A stretch of 64,000 bases of DNA, from assembly GCA_036556905.1 (NCBI GenBank), contig DATBIM010000156.1, positions 1 to 64,000 on the forward strand, written 5' to 3'. The DNA comes from 40CM-4-69-5 sp036556905 (GTDB lineage: Bacteria > Methylomirabilota > Methylomirabilia > Rokubacteriales > CSP1-6). Under the pieces are notes generated by a model that was not told the origin of the DNA, ran no database searches, and worked only from the letters and a program-made list of their open reading frames with translations. Positions 35,284-45,000 of this stretch are shown here, piece by piece. Position 1 is the stretch's first letter; every line of letters starts with the position of its first letter. The translations under genes and the position numbers were made by a program.

Positions 35284-35829
35284 CTAGGGCAGAAGCCCTC
35301 TCACGCGAGCCAGAACGTCATCGGTCGCCCAGTCCAGCTCGCCAACGACAGAGTAGCGGACAAGACCATCCGGACCGACCAGGAAGGTGGCTGGCAGCGT
35401 ACGCACCCGCCAGGCCTCGATGGCCTCGTGGCGAGGATCGCGCAGCATCGGAAAGTCAACGGGCACGTGCCCCAGAAAGCTATTGATACGGGAGGCCGAC
35501 TCGCCGTAGTTGACGCCCAGCACCGCGAAGGGCTGGCCGGCCAGCCGCTCGCGGAGCCGTTGGATCGAAGGCATCTCATCGCGGCAGGGCGGGCACCACG
35601 TCGCCCAGAAGTTGATCAAGACCACGCGGCCCTGGTACCGGGCGAGCGTATGGGTGGTTCCGCCGAGATCCTTGAGCTCCAGCGGTGGCGTTGGTCCGCG
35701 CCAGGGCCGAAACCGATCGACGTTTTCCGCGTCGGCCTGGACCCACAGCGCCAGCACGAGGAGCAGCGCGGCCGTGACGAGGCGCGGGCAGCTCCACCCG
35801 GGCGGAAGGCCGGCCGAGGGGTCAGGCAC
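35284..35829 (-). CDS. TlpA-like periplasmic thioredoxin-family protein
   Basis: A 181-residue protein with an N-terminal signal or anchor (CPRLVTAALLLVLALWVQAD) and a TlpA domain. INFWATWCPPCRDEMPSIQ carries the CPPC active site and TLPATFLVGPDG the cis-Pro. It overlaps the transglutaminase gene's end by 8 bp, so the two are probably co-transcribed; the pairing with a Tat-exported transglutaminase-like protein suggests both act in the periplasm. Confidence 0.87.
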   Translation of the reverse strand: MPDPSAGLPPGWSCPRLVTAALLLVLALWVQADAENVDRFRPWRGPTPPLELKDLGGTTHTLARYQGRVVLINFWATWCPPCRDEMPSIQRLRERLAGQPFAVLGVNYGESASRINSFLGHVPVDFPMLRDPRHEAIEAWRVRTLPATFLVGPDGLVRYSVVGELDWATDDVLARVRGLLP

Positions 35830-36937
35830 GGACCTCGCGCGCCGCGATCGTGTATTTGAAGTTGTCCGGATCGAGGCTGTCGAGCCGCCCTTCGTCCGTC
35901 TCGGCCTGGGGATACATCAGGAAGCCCAGCCTGCTCTTCACGGTCGCGTGCGGCAACGCCAGGTCGTGGGCCATGTTGTACGCCAGCCAGTTGCTCTCCC
36001 AGCTCCCGAAGAGCCGCGGGCGCACGGTCTTCAGGAGCGGGTGATCGACCTTGACCCACTCGCTGGTCTCTTCTCGGGCCACCTTGGCGACGTCGGCCGG
36101 GTCCATCGCCACCCAGCCGTAGTCGCGGAGGAACACGTCAGCCCGGCAGTGCTGGGCTCGAGTGATGTTGGGGCTATTGGCGCCCAGAGCCTTGTACCCG
36201 AACGCCGAAGGGGCGACCCGAATGCCGTAGATGTCCCGGGCCGGCAGCCCCGCGGCTCGGGACAGGGCCACGAACAGGCCGTTGAGATCGGCACATTTGC
36301 CTCCGAAGCTCTTCGTCTCCAGCATGGTCTTGACATCGCCGATGCCACAGCCGCGAACCTTGGGCTCACGGTAGGTGTTGCTGACCACCCAGTCATAGAT
36401 GGCCCGCGCCTTATCGACATCCCCCGACGCGCTCTTGGTGATCGTCAACGCCGTGTCGCGGACGATGCCATCTGTGGGCAGGAGCTCGGTGGGCTGCGTC
36501 CAGAACGTCAGTGCTGCCGGGTCCTCTTTAGGGGCGCTCTTGCGGGACCAGTCGACGGCGCGGTCTTGAGTCTTGAACCGACTCACCAGCTCCACCACGG
36601 GATGCGGCTCAGCCTGGGCGAACTCGGCATAGAGCATGACGGCGCGGTACTTCGGCTCGGTCAGGAGCTGCGCCGTCCCGGCGTTGCCCGACCACCGGTT
36701 GTCGAGGACCTGCTGGTGTTCGTCATTGACCGCCGGCACGGGAAGCCAGACGCGTGTGATGCCCTTGGGCCACTGGATCTCCACGCGGGTGGTGACCTCG
36801 AACGTGCGCCACGTACCAGGGCGGGGGTCGAACATTTTCTCGTCGGCGAGGACCCGGGTTCGGGCGCCCGGCAGATCGGAGAACGCCGCGAGGCTTGCGC
36901 AAGCCGTCGTTGTCTTGAGGAAGGTTCGTCGATTCAC
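35822..36937 (-). CDS. Tat-exported transglutaminase-like (papain-fold) protein
   Basis: A 371-residue protein. The GTG at 36937 is preceded by AAGGAG and yields a Tat signal (NRRTFLKTTTACASLAAF, cleavage near ARTRVLA). The transglutaminase-like domain follows: FGGKCADLNGLFVALSRAAG (Cys nucleophile), RAQHCRADVFLRDYGWVAMD (His) and MDPADVAK (Asp). It may act as a periplasmic peptidase or cross-linking enzyme. An AT-rich stretch around 36990-37030 upstream could hold its promoter, but I do not see a convincing -35/-10 pair. Confidence 0.84.
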   Translation of the reverse strand: MNRRTFLKTTTACASLAAFSDLPGARTRVLADEKMFDPRPGTWRTFEVTTRVEIQWPKGITRVWLPVPAVNDEHQQVLDNRWSGNAGTAQLLTEPKYRAVMLYAEFAQAEPHPVVELVSRFKTQDRAVDWSRKSAPKEDPAALTFWTQPTELLPTDGIVRDTALTITKSASGDVDKARAIYDWVVSNTYREPKVRGCGIGDVKTMLETKSFGGKCADLNGLFVALSRAAGLPARDIYGIRVAPSAFGYKALGANSPNITRAQHCRADVFLRDYGWVAMDPADVAKVAREETSEWVKVDHPLLKTVRPRLFGSWESNWLAYNMAHDLALPHATVKSRLGFLMYPQAETDEGRLDSLDPDNFKYTIAAREVRA

Positions 36938-37086
36938 GCGTGAGCTCCTTTTGGTTGGTGGCGGTCGCGTGAGCGGAATGATGCGTCGATTTCGGTGACT
37001 TACAAATCGGAAATATAGATAGTTCTTGCCTGATGTTATCGTCGAGCTCGATCCGAGAGAGGGGGAGGGTCCGGGGTCGGCGTCGA

Positions 37087-37371
37087 TTACGGCGAAGGGG
37101 GCTGAGTCCGAAGGACTGTCAGCACTCGCTGCTTGAGCTCGGGGGGGATCGAGACATCGCGCAGGCTGCGCGTGGCGCGGATGGTGCCCCGATAGGTGTT
37201 CAGAAAGGCTACGCAGGGAGCGCAGCCGTCGATGTGCCACTCCAGCAGCTCAGCGGTCCGGCGGGGCAGGGAGCCGTCGAGATAGTCCGCCAGCAGCTCC
37301 GCGATCTGTCGACACTCGATCTCGGAGGGTGCGGCGCCGGCCGGATCTGAAGACCCCCGGGTATCTGACAT
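37087..37371 (-). CDS. Anti-sigma factor-like zinc-finger protein
   Basis: A 94-residue protein with a zf-HC2-type motif: IECRQIAELLADYLDGSLP followed by ELLEWHIDGCAPCVAFLNTY gives the H-x3-C-x2-C cluster that binds zinc in ChrR/RsrA-like anti-sigma factors. It has no obvious membrane segment. No sigma factor gene is adjacent on either side, which is unusual because these usually pair with an ECF sigma. The 20-bp gap to the divergent glycosyltransferase gene may hold shared regulation. Confidence 0.75.
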   Translation of the reverse strand: MSDTRGSSDPAGAAPSEIECRQIAELLADYLDGSLPRRTAELLEWHIDGCAPCVAFLNTYRGTIRATRSLRDVSIPPELKQRVLTVLRTQPPSP

Positions 37372-37471
37372 CTGACCTCATTATAAGGAGATGCCGGACC
37401 CCACAGCGGGGATTCTTTGGGCGGCCCCGCGTCTGGACGCGCGCGCGCGATCCACGTATCCTCGGGTGACC

Positions 37472-38518
37472 ATGGCGTCGAGAATCGCCGTACTGACGCC
37501 CTTCGCCCTCCCCTCGGTCCGCGGCAATGCCGTGACCGTCGAGCGCATTGTCCGCGGTCTGCGTGAGCACGGCCTGGAGCTCGCGGTATGGGACCTGTCG
37601 GTCACCCCCGAGGCCACGATCGAGGGGGCGGTGGAGGCGTTCCGGCCCTGCGTCATCCACGCCTTCCACGCCTTCCGGGCCGGACCGCTGGGACTGCGGC
37701 TGGCCCGCCGCATGGAGCTGCCCCTGGTCGTGACGCTGACGGGAACCGACGCCAACCATGACCTGTTCGATCCCCAGCGGGCCTCGATGGTACGGCGCGT
37801 GTTGGAGGGGGCCGCCGCCATCGTGGTCTTTCACGGCTCGATCGGCGAACGCATCGCCGCCGCGCTGCCCGATCTGCGGGCACGGCTGGTCATCGTACCG
37901 CAGGCAGCGGCGCTGCCGGCGGGTGAGCCCTTCGACCTCGCCGCCCGCTGGCCATTGCCCGCCGGGCGAGTTCTGTTCTTGTTCCCCGCCGGGATCCGCC
38001 CGGTGAAGCGTCCGCGCCTGCCGTTGACCCCCCTGGGACGATTGGCGGCGCGCCGTCCGGAGCTGCGGCTTCTCTACGCAGGCCCGGTCCTCGACGCCGA
38101 GGAGGGCGAGGCCCTGCGCTCGGCGCTCGTGGGCCGGCCGTGGGCGCGCCACGAGGGCGCCGTGCCGCACGCCCAGATGGCCTCGCTGCTCGCGCAGAGC
38201 GATGTCGTGCTGAACTGTTCGATCTCGGAAGGCGGCATGGCGAACTCGGTCCTGGAAGCTCTCGGGGCCGGCCGAGCAGTGCTGGCGGCCGATATCGAAG
38301 GCAACCGCTCGCTGATCGAGGACGGCGTGACCGGTCTTCTCTTCCAGGGGGAGGGGGAGCTGGAGGCGCAAGCCGAGCGGCTCGTGGCCGACCCTGCGCT
38401 GCGGGCGCGGCTGGGTGCGGTCGGGCGCGCCCGGGTGGCCGCGCTCTATCCACCGGAGCGTGAGATCAGCGGTTACCTCGATATCTATCGGCGCCTTTTG
38501 CCGGTCCCGCAGACGTGA
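37472..38518 (+). CDS. SenB-like / TIGR04348-type GT4 glycosyltransferase
   Basis: A ~348-residue glycosyltransferase (ATG 37472; open upstream to 37391). Blocks match SenB-like (TIGR04348) glycosyltransferases in order: RIAVLTPFALPSVRGNAVTV, LPLVVTLTGTDANHDL, FPAGIRPVKRPRLPLTPLGR and CSISEGGMANSVLEALGAGR. SenB-type enzymes make selenosugars from selenophosphate and UDP-sugars in selenoneine biosynthesis. Here selD is 2.2 kb away, but senA- and senC-type genes are not in the window. The assignment is by remembered motif order; a generic GT4 remains possible. Confidence 0.65.
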   Translation: MASRIAVLTPFALPSVRGNAVTVERIVRGLREHGLELAVWDLSVTPEATIEGAVEAFRPCVIHAFHAFRAGPLGLRLARRMELPLVVTLTGTDANHDLFDPQRASMVRRVLEGAAAIVVFHGSIGERIAAALPDLRARLVIVPQAAALPAGEPFDLAARWPLPAGRVLFLFPAGIRPVKRPRLPLTPLGRLAARRPELRLLYAGPVLDAEEGEALRSALVGRPWARHEGAVPHAQMASLLAQSDVVLNCSISEGGMANSVLEALGAGRAVLAADIEGNRSLIEDGVTGLLFQGEGELEAQAERLVADPALRARLGAVGRARVAALYPPEREISGYLDIYRRLLPVPQT

Positions 38519-38702
38519 GCGATCGGCCGAAGGCCCTTCGCGCCTCGCCGGCATCGGGGCGGTGAGCGCGGCGGCCGGGGGCGAGGCCGGCCCCACCGCT
38601 TCTTTTGAGCAGCCACCTTGCCTGAGACGATAGAATCAGGTCAGATCAAAAGGCCGGGGGCGCGGGGCCGCAACCTCCGCGCCCGGAGCGGGGAGGGGTT
38701 CG

Positions 38703-39716
38703 ATGACGCAGGAGGCCAGGGTCCAGGAGTTCGTCGCCGGCTTCGGCGCGCTGCGGAGCGAGGTGGAGAAGATCATCGTCGGGCAGCGCGAGATCATCGA
38801 TCACGTCCTCATCGGGATGTTCGCCGGTGGCCATCTGCTCCTGGAGGGCGTGCCGGGCCTGGGCAAGACGCTCCTCATCAAGACGCTAGCCGAAGGGCTG
38901 GAGCTGTCCTTCTCGCGCATCCAGTTCACGCCGGATCTCATGCCGGCCGACATCATCGGCACGAACATCATCGTGGAGGACGCCTCGGGCCGGAAGCACT
39001 TCGAGTTCCAGCACGGGCCCATCTTCGCCCATATTCTGTTAGCCGACGAGATCAATCGGGCCACGCCCAAGACGCAGTCGGCCCTGCTGGAGGGGATGCA
39101 GGAAGGCTACGTCACCGTGGGCGGGGCCTCCCGGCCGCTGCCGGTCCCGTTCTTCGTCCTGGCCACACAGAATCCCATCGAGATGGAGGGCACCTACCCC
39201 TTGCCGGAGGCCCAGCTGGACCGCTTCATGTTCAAGCTGCGCGTGCGCTATCCCGCCATCGACGAGCTCAACGCGATCATCGATCGCACCACCCAGATCC
39301 GTCAGGTGGCGGTCCAGCGCGTGATGAGCGGGCCCGGTGTGATCGGTTATAGAGAGCTGATCCGCGAGGTGCCCATCGCCTCTCATGTCCGCGACTTCGC
39401 GTCGGCGGTGGTCATGGCTACGCACCCGGAGTGGGAGCACGCCCCCGACATCACCCGGCGCTTCGTCCGCTACGGAGCCAGCCCCCGGGGGGCTCAGGCG
39501 CTGGTGCTGGGGGCCAAGGTGCGGGCCTTGTGTCAGGGGCGATTCAATGTGAGCGTGGAGGATCTCAAGGCGCTGGCCGCGCCGGCGCTCCGGCACCGCG
39601 TGATCCTGAACTTCGAAGGTGAGGCCGAGGCCGTGGACACCGACACGCTCATCGGCGATATCGTCGCCGGCGTCGAGCAACACGCGACGCAGGGCAAGGA
39701 GCTCTTTCTCCGCTGA
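38703..39716 (+). CDS. MoxR-family AAA+ ATPase
   Basis: A 337-residue AAA+ ATPase: Walker A LLEGVPGLGKTLLIK, the MoxR signature RIQFTPDLMPADIIGTNI, Walker B HILLADEINRATPKTQ, and sensor LATQNPIEMEGTYPLPEAQL. MoxR proteins assemble or activate metal or surface complexes together with DUF58/VWA proteins, as encoded downstream. The 184-bp upstream gap contains a GC-rich hairpin near 38653-38689 and no gene I can support. Confidence 0.92.
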   Translation: MTQEARVQEFVAGFGALRSEVEKIIVGQREIIDHVLIGMFAGGHLLLEGVPGLGKTLLIKTLAEGLELSFSRIQFTPDLMPADIIGTNIIVEDASGRKHFEFQHGPIFAHILLADEINRATPKTQSALLEGMQEGYVTVGGASRPLPVPFFVLATQNPIEMEGTYPLPEAQLDRFMFKLRVRYPAIDELNAIIDRTTQIRQVAVQRVMSGPGVIGYRELIREVPIASHVRDFASAVVMATHPEWEHAPDITRRFVRYGASPRGAQALVLGAKVRALCQGRFNVSVEDLKALAAPALRHRVILNFEGEAEAVDTDTLIGDIVAGVEQHATQGKELFLR

Positions 39717-39734
39717 TCGCACCTGGAGGGCCTG

Positions 39735-41195
39735 ATGGCCGATAGGGACGAGCCTCTCCCCGAGCTCGACGCGCTGGTACGCCGCATCGTCAGCCAGGTG
39801 CGCTGGCGTCGGGCCGAGCACTTCGCGCTGCGCGGCGTGTTCTGGGGCGCCGTCGCTGGGGTCATCGTCCTGCTCCTGAAAGTTGTGGTCGGCGCCTACT
39901 GGGCGTCCGTCCTGGCCGGCGCCTTCGTCGTGGCTGGCCTCCTGGGGGGCGGCTGTTGGGGCCTGGCCCGCCGGGTGGCCCCGCTCGCGGCCGCCCGGCT
40001 CGGTGACCGGGCCTTCGGGCTGGAGGACCGTGTGGCCACCGCCCTGGAGTGGGCGGGCCGGGCCGACCGGACACCGCTGGTGGATTCGCTCATCGCCGAC
40101 GCTCGCACGCGGGCGTCCCGGTTGACCCCACGTCAGATCGTGCCACGGGTACTGCCCCGCGAGGTGAAGTGGCTGCCGGCACCGGCGCTGGCGGCCCTCG
40201 TCCTGGTGCTGAGCCCTCCGGTGCCGCTCCCGGCCGGCCGGCTGTTCGACCTGCCGACCGGGGCCGAGGAGGCCGAGTCAACGGACCGATCGGCTGGTGA
40301 CCTGCTTCAGGAAGACAAGCGGCCGGCGGCGAAGGATCCCCTCCGCCGCCCCGCTCTGGAGGAGCGCGACTACATGCCGCGGACGGCCGGGGGCGGAGCC
40401 CCGACCGCGGGAGATCTGAGCGCGATCTTCAAGGACACCTCGCTCGGCAACCAGCGGCCCGACTTCAACAGCTTCCTCAAGAAGGGCGACGAGCGCCTCA
40501 AGCTGCTCGAGCAGGTGGACCGCCTGCCCGATCTGCAGTCGGACTTCACGAACAATCAGTACAAGATGGTGTTCCGTAAGTCCAAGGCCCTGCGGGGCGG
40601 CCTGCGCCCGGATCAGATCTCGCCGCAGAAGCTGCGCGAGCTGCTCGAGGAGATGGAGCGCCTGGGCCGCAAGGGCGGCAACTGGAGTTCCGACGTGGGC
40701 GAGGGCATGGAGGCCCTGGAGTACGGCGACCAGGATCGCGCCATGGACGCCATGGAGAAGGCCCTCAACAAGCTCCGGGCCATGGAGGAAGGAAAGCGCT
40801 CGGGCCGGGGGCTTCGCGGTGGTCGCGAGACCGATCGCGACCGGGAGCGTGGCCGGGGCGGATCGAGCGCGGGTGGCGAGGATCCGGATTTCGGTGAGAG
40901 CGAAGGGCTGTTGCCCGGCAAGGGCAAGAGCCCTTCGCCGAAGGGCGAGGCCTCCAAGCGCTTGCGCGCCAACCCTTATGACGTGGGCGTGGAGGGCGAG
41001 TCCCGGCCGGGCCGCAAAGACGGCTATGACACGAACCTCACCGGGCGCGCCGGCCACACACCCTCCCGCCTCACTTACCTGGGGGTCATCGGCCAGTACC
41101 GCAAGGCGATGGAGGATGCGCTGGTCCGCGAACAGGTGCCCCGTGACTACCACGAGCAGATTCGCGACTACTTCCAGTCCCTCGACGAGCGCTGA
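39735..41195 (+). CDS. DUF4175-like membrane protein with charged cytoplasmic tail
   Basis: A 486-residue protein with two or three hydrophobic segments near the N-terminus (FWGAVAGVIVLLLKVVVGAYW; GAFVVAGLLGGGCWGLARR) and a third around residues 145-165. It then has a long charged tail rich in E/K/R, with coiled-coil potential. RVAPLAAARLGDRAFGLEDRVATALEWA is typical of DUF4175-type proteins in MoxR clusters. Function unknown. It sits between MoxR and DUF58. Confidence 0.75.
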   Translation: MADRDEPLPELDALVRRIVSQVRWRRAEHFALRGVFWGAVAGVIVLLLKVVVGAYWASVLAGAFVVAGLLGGGCWGLARRVAPLAAARLGDRAFGLEDRVATALEWAGRADRTPLVDSLIADARTRASRLTPRQIVPRVLPREVKWLPAPALAALVLVLSPPVPLPAGRLFDLPTGAEEAESTDRSAGDLLQEDKRPAAKDPLRRPALEERDYMPRTAGGGAPTAGDLSAIFKDTSLGNQRPDFNSFLKKGDERLKLLEQVDRLPDLQSDFTNNQYKMVFRKSKALRGGLRPDQISPQKLRELLEEMERLGRKGGNWSSDVGEGMEALEYGDQDRAMDAMEKALNKLRAMEEGKRSGRGLRGGRETDRDRERGRGGSSAGGEDPDFGESEGLLPGKGKSPSPKGEASKRLRANPYDVGVEGESRPGRKDGYDTNLTGRAGHTPSRLTYLGVIGQYRKAMEDALVREQVPRDYHEQIRDYFQSLDER

Positions 41196-41198
41196 GCG

Positions 41199-42089
41199 GT
41201 GCCGGCGGCCACCCACCACGGCTTTTTCAGCTCGGAGTTCCTGGCCCAGCTCGAGCGCTTGACCCTGGCCTCCCGCCGCACCTTCCGGGGACGGGTGAAG
41301 GGCGAGCGGCGGAGCCCCCGCAGGGGGCAGAGCGTCGAGTTCGCCGACTACCGGCCCTACGGGATCGGAGACGACCTCCGGTACGTCGACTGGAACATCT
41401 ACGGGCGGCTGGAGCGTCTGCACGTGAAGCTGTTCGTCGACGAAGAGGATCTCTGCGTGCATCTGCTCGTGGACGGGTCGAGCTCTATGGCCTTCGGCCA
41501 GCCGACCAAGCTGCGCTACGCGGCCCGGGTGGCGGCGGCGCTCGGCTTCGTGGGGCTGGTGAGCCTGGAGCGCGTGGGCATCGGTGTGCTTCGCGAGAAG
41601 GTGAGCGAAGGGTGGGCGCCCACTCGCGGGCGTAACCAGTTCGTGACGCTGGTGGACTTCCTCTCGCGACTCGAGGCCGGGGGGGCCACCAGCCTCAACC
41701 GCGGCCTGAGCGACTACGCCGTGCGCGCCCGCGAGCCGGGGCTGGCCATTCTGATCTCCGACCTGCTAGACCCTGCCGGCTTCGAGAGCGGGGTCCGGGC
41801 GCTGCTCGAGCGCCGGTTCGAGGTGCACGTGATCCACGTGCTGGCCGCGGAGGAGCTGCACCCCACCCTGGCCGGAGACCTCCGCCTGCACGACAGCGAG
41901 ACCGACGCGACGCTCGAGATCACCATCGACGGCGAGGCGCTGAGTGGTTATCGGCAGCGGCTCGGGCAGTTCCTGCAGCGGGTGGAGGAGTTCTGCCGTT
42001 CTCAGGAGATCGGCTACCGGCGGGTGAGCACCGAGATCCCGGTGGAGGAGTTCGTCCTGTCCCACCTGCGGGGTCTGGTGCTGGGGTGA
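41199..42089 (+). CDS. DUF58 domain protein
   Basis: A 296-residue protein (GTG start). RRGQSVEFADYRPYGIGDDL with RYVDWNIYGRLERLHVKLFV is the DUF58 signature, followed by HLLVDGSSSMAFGQPTKL, a VWA-like MIDAS motif (DxSxS). Such proteins pair with MoxR ATPases and VWA membrane proteins. Spacing of 3 bp from the upstream gene and 10 bp to the next supports one operon. Confidence 0.9.
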   Translation: MPAATHHGFFSSEFLAQLERLTLASRRTFRGRVKGERRSPRRGQSVEFADYRPYGIGDDLRYVDWNIYGRLERLHVKLFVDEEDLCVHLLVDGSSSMAFGQPTKLRYAARVAAALGFVGLVSLERVGIGVLREKVSEGWAPTRGRNQFVTLVDFLSRLEAGGATSLNRGLSDYAVRAREPGLAILISDLLDPAGFESGVRALLERRFEVHVIHVLAAEELHPTLAGDLRLHDSETDATLEITIDGEALSGYRQRLGQFLQRVEEFCRSQEIGYRRVSTEIPVEEFVLSHLRGLVLG

Positions 42090-42099
42090 GGGAGGACCG

Positions 42100-45000
42100 G
42101 TGAGCTTCCTGACCCCTCTGGCCTTTGCCCTGCTCGGGCTGACCCTGCCCCTGGTATTGCTCTACTTCCTCAAGGTGCGACGGCGTCAACAACGGGTACC
42201 CAGCCTCCTCTTCTGGGAGGCGACGCTGCACGACCGTCAGGCCTCGGCATTCTTCCAGCGGTTGCAGCGCGATCCCCTCCTCATCCTCCAGATCCTGGCC
42301 CTGCTGGCGCTGACGCTGGCCCTGGCCCGGCCGGCCCTCACGGTGACCGGTGACGGTGCTCGCAAGGTGGCGGTGGTTCTGGACGGTTCCGCCTCGATGA
42401 AAACGCGCGATGGCGGTGGGTCCCGGTTCGCCGCGGCCAGATCCGAAGCGGCGGCCATGGTGAGTCGGCTGGGTGAGGGGGCCGAGGTGCTGGTGGTGGA
42501 GACCGGCGCGCACCCCCGCGTACTGGCGCCGCTCTCGCGGGACCGCGATCGGGCTCTGGCCGCCATCCGTTCGGCACAGGCGCGCGACCTTCCCAATCGC
42601 CTGCCCGAGGCGCTGCGGACGGCGCGCGCGCTCGTGGGGGCCGACCCGACGGCCGAGATCTACGTGTACACGGACGGCGCGTTTACGCTGCCGCGGGCGC
42701 CGGAGACCACCGACGGCCGGCTCCGCTGGATCGCGGTGGGAGGCGGAGGCCGCAACGTCGGCCTCACCAACCTGGCGGTGCGCAAGAGTTACCAGGGGTC
42801 CCCGGAGTACCAGGCCTTCGCCTCCCTGGTGAACTATTCGTCGGACACCCAGACCTTCACGCTCAGGCTGGAGCTCGACGGCACGCTCATCGCCGAGAAG
42901 TCCTTGAGCCTGGAGCCCAACATCCGCCGTTCGGTGGTCCTGCCCTTCAGCCACACGGGCGGGGGCACCCTGAAGGCCGGCATCGACGTGCGCGACGACC
43001 TGGCTTCGGACAACGTCGCCTACGCCGTGCTGCCGCCGCCCCGCAAGATCCAGGTCTTGCTGGTGAGTCGCGGCAATCTGTTCCTGGAAAAAGTCCTCCG
43101 CACCGATCCTCAGGTCGCGCTGGAGGTCCGCACGCCCGATCTGTACCAGGGCGGTATGGCCGAGGCCGACATCGTGATGCTGGATTCGACCGCGCCCGCC
43201 CGGGTGGGGCCGGGGCGGTTCTTCTTCGTCAACGTGGTGCCGCCCGACGTGCCGCTGGAGGCGTTGGGCCGTATTGAGCGGCCGACCATCATGGACTGGG
43301 ACCGGGCCCATCCGATCATGCGGCACGTCGAGCTGGCCAAGGTGGTCATCGAGGACGCGCTGCGCATCCGGCCTCTGGCTCCGGGGCGGCCGCTGGTGGA
43401 GGCGATCGGTGGTCCGCTCGTCTACGCCCTCGAGGAGGCGGAGCGCAAGGCCGTCTTCATCGGCTTCGACCTGTTCAAGACCGACTTCCCGCTGCGGGTG
43501 GCCTTCCCGCTGATCCTGTCCAACAGCCTGCGCTGGCTCCACCCGGCGGCCCTGGACCAGTCCAGCCTGCAGCTGGCTTCCGGGCAGCCGATCCTGCTGC
43601 CGGTCGAGCACGGCGTGAGCTCGGTCACCGTCACCACGCCAGGCGGGCGCAGCACGAAGGCGCAGATCACCCGGGGCGTGGTGAGCTACGCCGAGACCGA
43701 CGAGGTGGGGATCTATCGCTTCACGACCTCGCGGGGTGAGATGCGAGTGGCCGTCAACCTCGCTGACGCCGAAGAGTCCCACGTGCAGCCCCGGCCGCTG
43801 CCGGCGTCCGCGGGCCCGCCCCCGGAGGCCACGGTGCCGGTACCGGTGCAGCGGGAGCTGTGGCAGCTGTTCGTCCTGCTGGCGGTGATCCTGCTCGCCC
43901 TGGAAGGCGTGCTCTACTGGCGGCGTCAGAGCGGGCACTGGCCGATGCTGCCCCGGGTTTCCGGTGATCGCTGGGCGCTGGGGCTCCGAGCCGCCCTGCT
44001 CGTCGTGCTGTGCTCCACGCTGTTGAAGCCCACGCTGCCGCGGCTCGTCGACCGCCAGAACGTCATCTTCCTTTTCGATCACTCGGACAGCGTGAGCCTG
44101 GCCGCGCGAGAGCGCGCCTGGCGGTTCGCCGCGGAATCGATGAAGTCCATGCGTCCCGGTGATCGTGCCGGTGCGGTGGTGTTCGGCGAGGACGCAGTGG
44201 TCGATCAGCCGCTGGCCTCGCGGCCCACCCTGGAGCGTCCCCGGAGCCCGGTGGCCCCCCGCGGGACCAACCTGTTCCAGGCGGTCCAGCTGGCCCTGGC
44301 CACGCTGCCTCCCGGACACGCCAACCGCATCGTCATGCTGACCGACGGTCGCCAGACGAGCGGCAACGCGCTGGCGGCGGCCCAGGCGGCCAAGGACGCC
44401 GGCGCTGACATCTACTACGTGCCGGCGCCGCTCACCTTCGAGCAGGAGGTGGTGGCCGAATCCCTCGTGCTTCCACAGGAGGTGAAGTTCGGCGAGCCGT
44501 TCCAGGCCAAAGTGGTGGCGTGGAGCCTCAAGGACACCCAGGGGCGGCTCTCGCTCTTCCGCAACGGAGAGTTCCTGGGCTCCCAGGTAATCCGGCTCAA
44601 CACGGGCAAGAACGTGTTCAGCTACCGCCAGTCGCTGGACTCCAGCGGGATCCACGTCTACCAGGCGGCCATCGAGGTCGACGGGGACACGATCGAAGAC
44701 AACAACCGGGCGGTCGGTACGGTGGTCGTGCGAGGTCGGCCGCAGGTGCTGCTGGCCGAGAAGGACCGGAGCCACGCCCAGTCTCTGGTGGCCGCCCTGC
44801 GCTCGCAGAACATCGAGGTGACCGTCGTCGAGGCCAACGGGATCCCCAAAGACGTGGCCGGCCTGCAGAAGTACGACGGTCTCATCCTCTCCAACATCTC
44901 GTCGCTCAAGCTCACCCGGGTCCAGATGGCGAACATTCGGGACTACGTCCGCGACTACGGGGGCGGCTTGATCATGGTGGGCGGTGAGGAGAGCTTCGGC

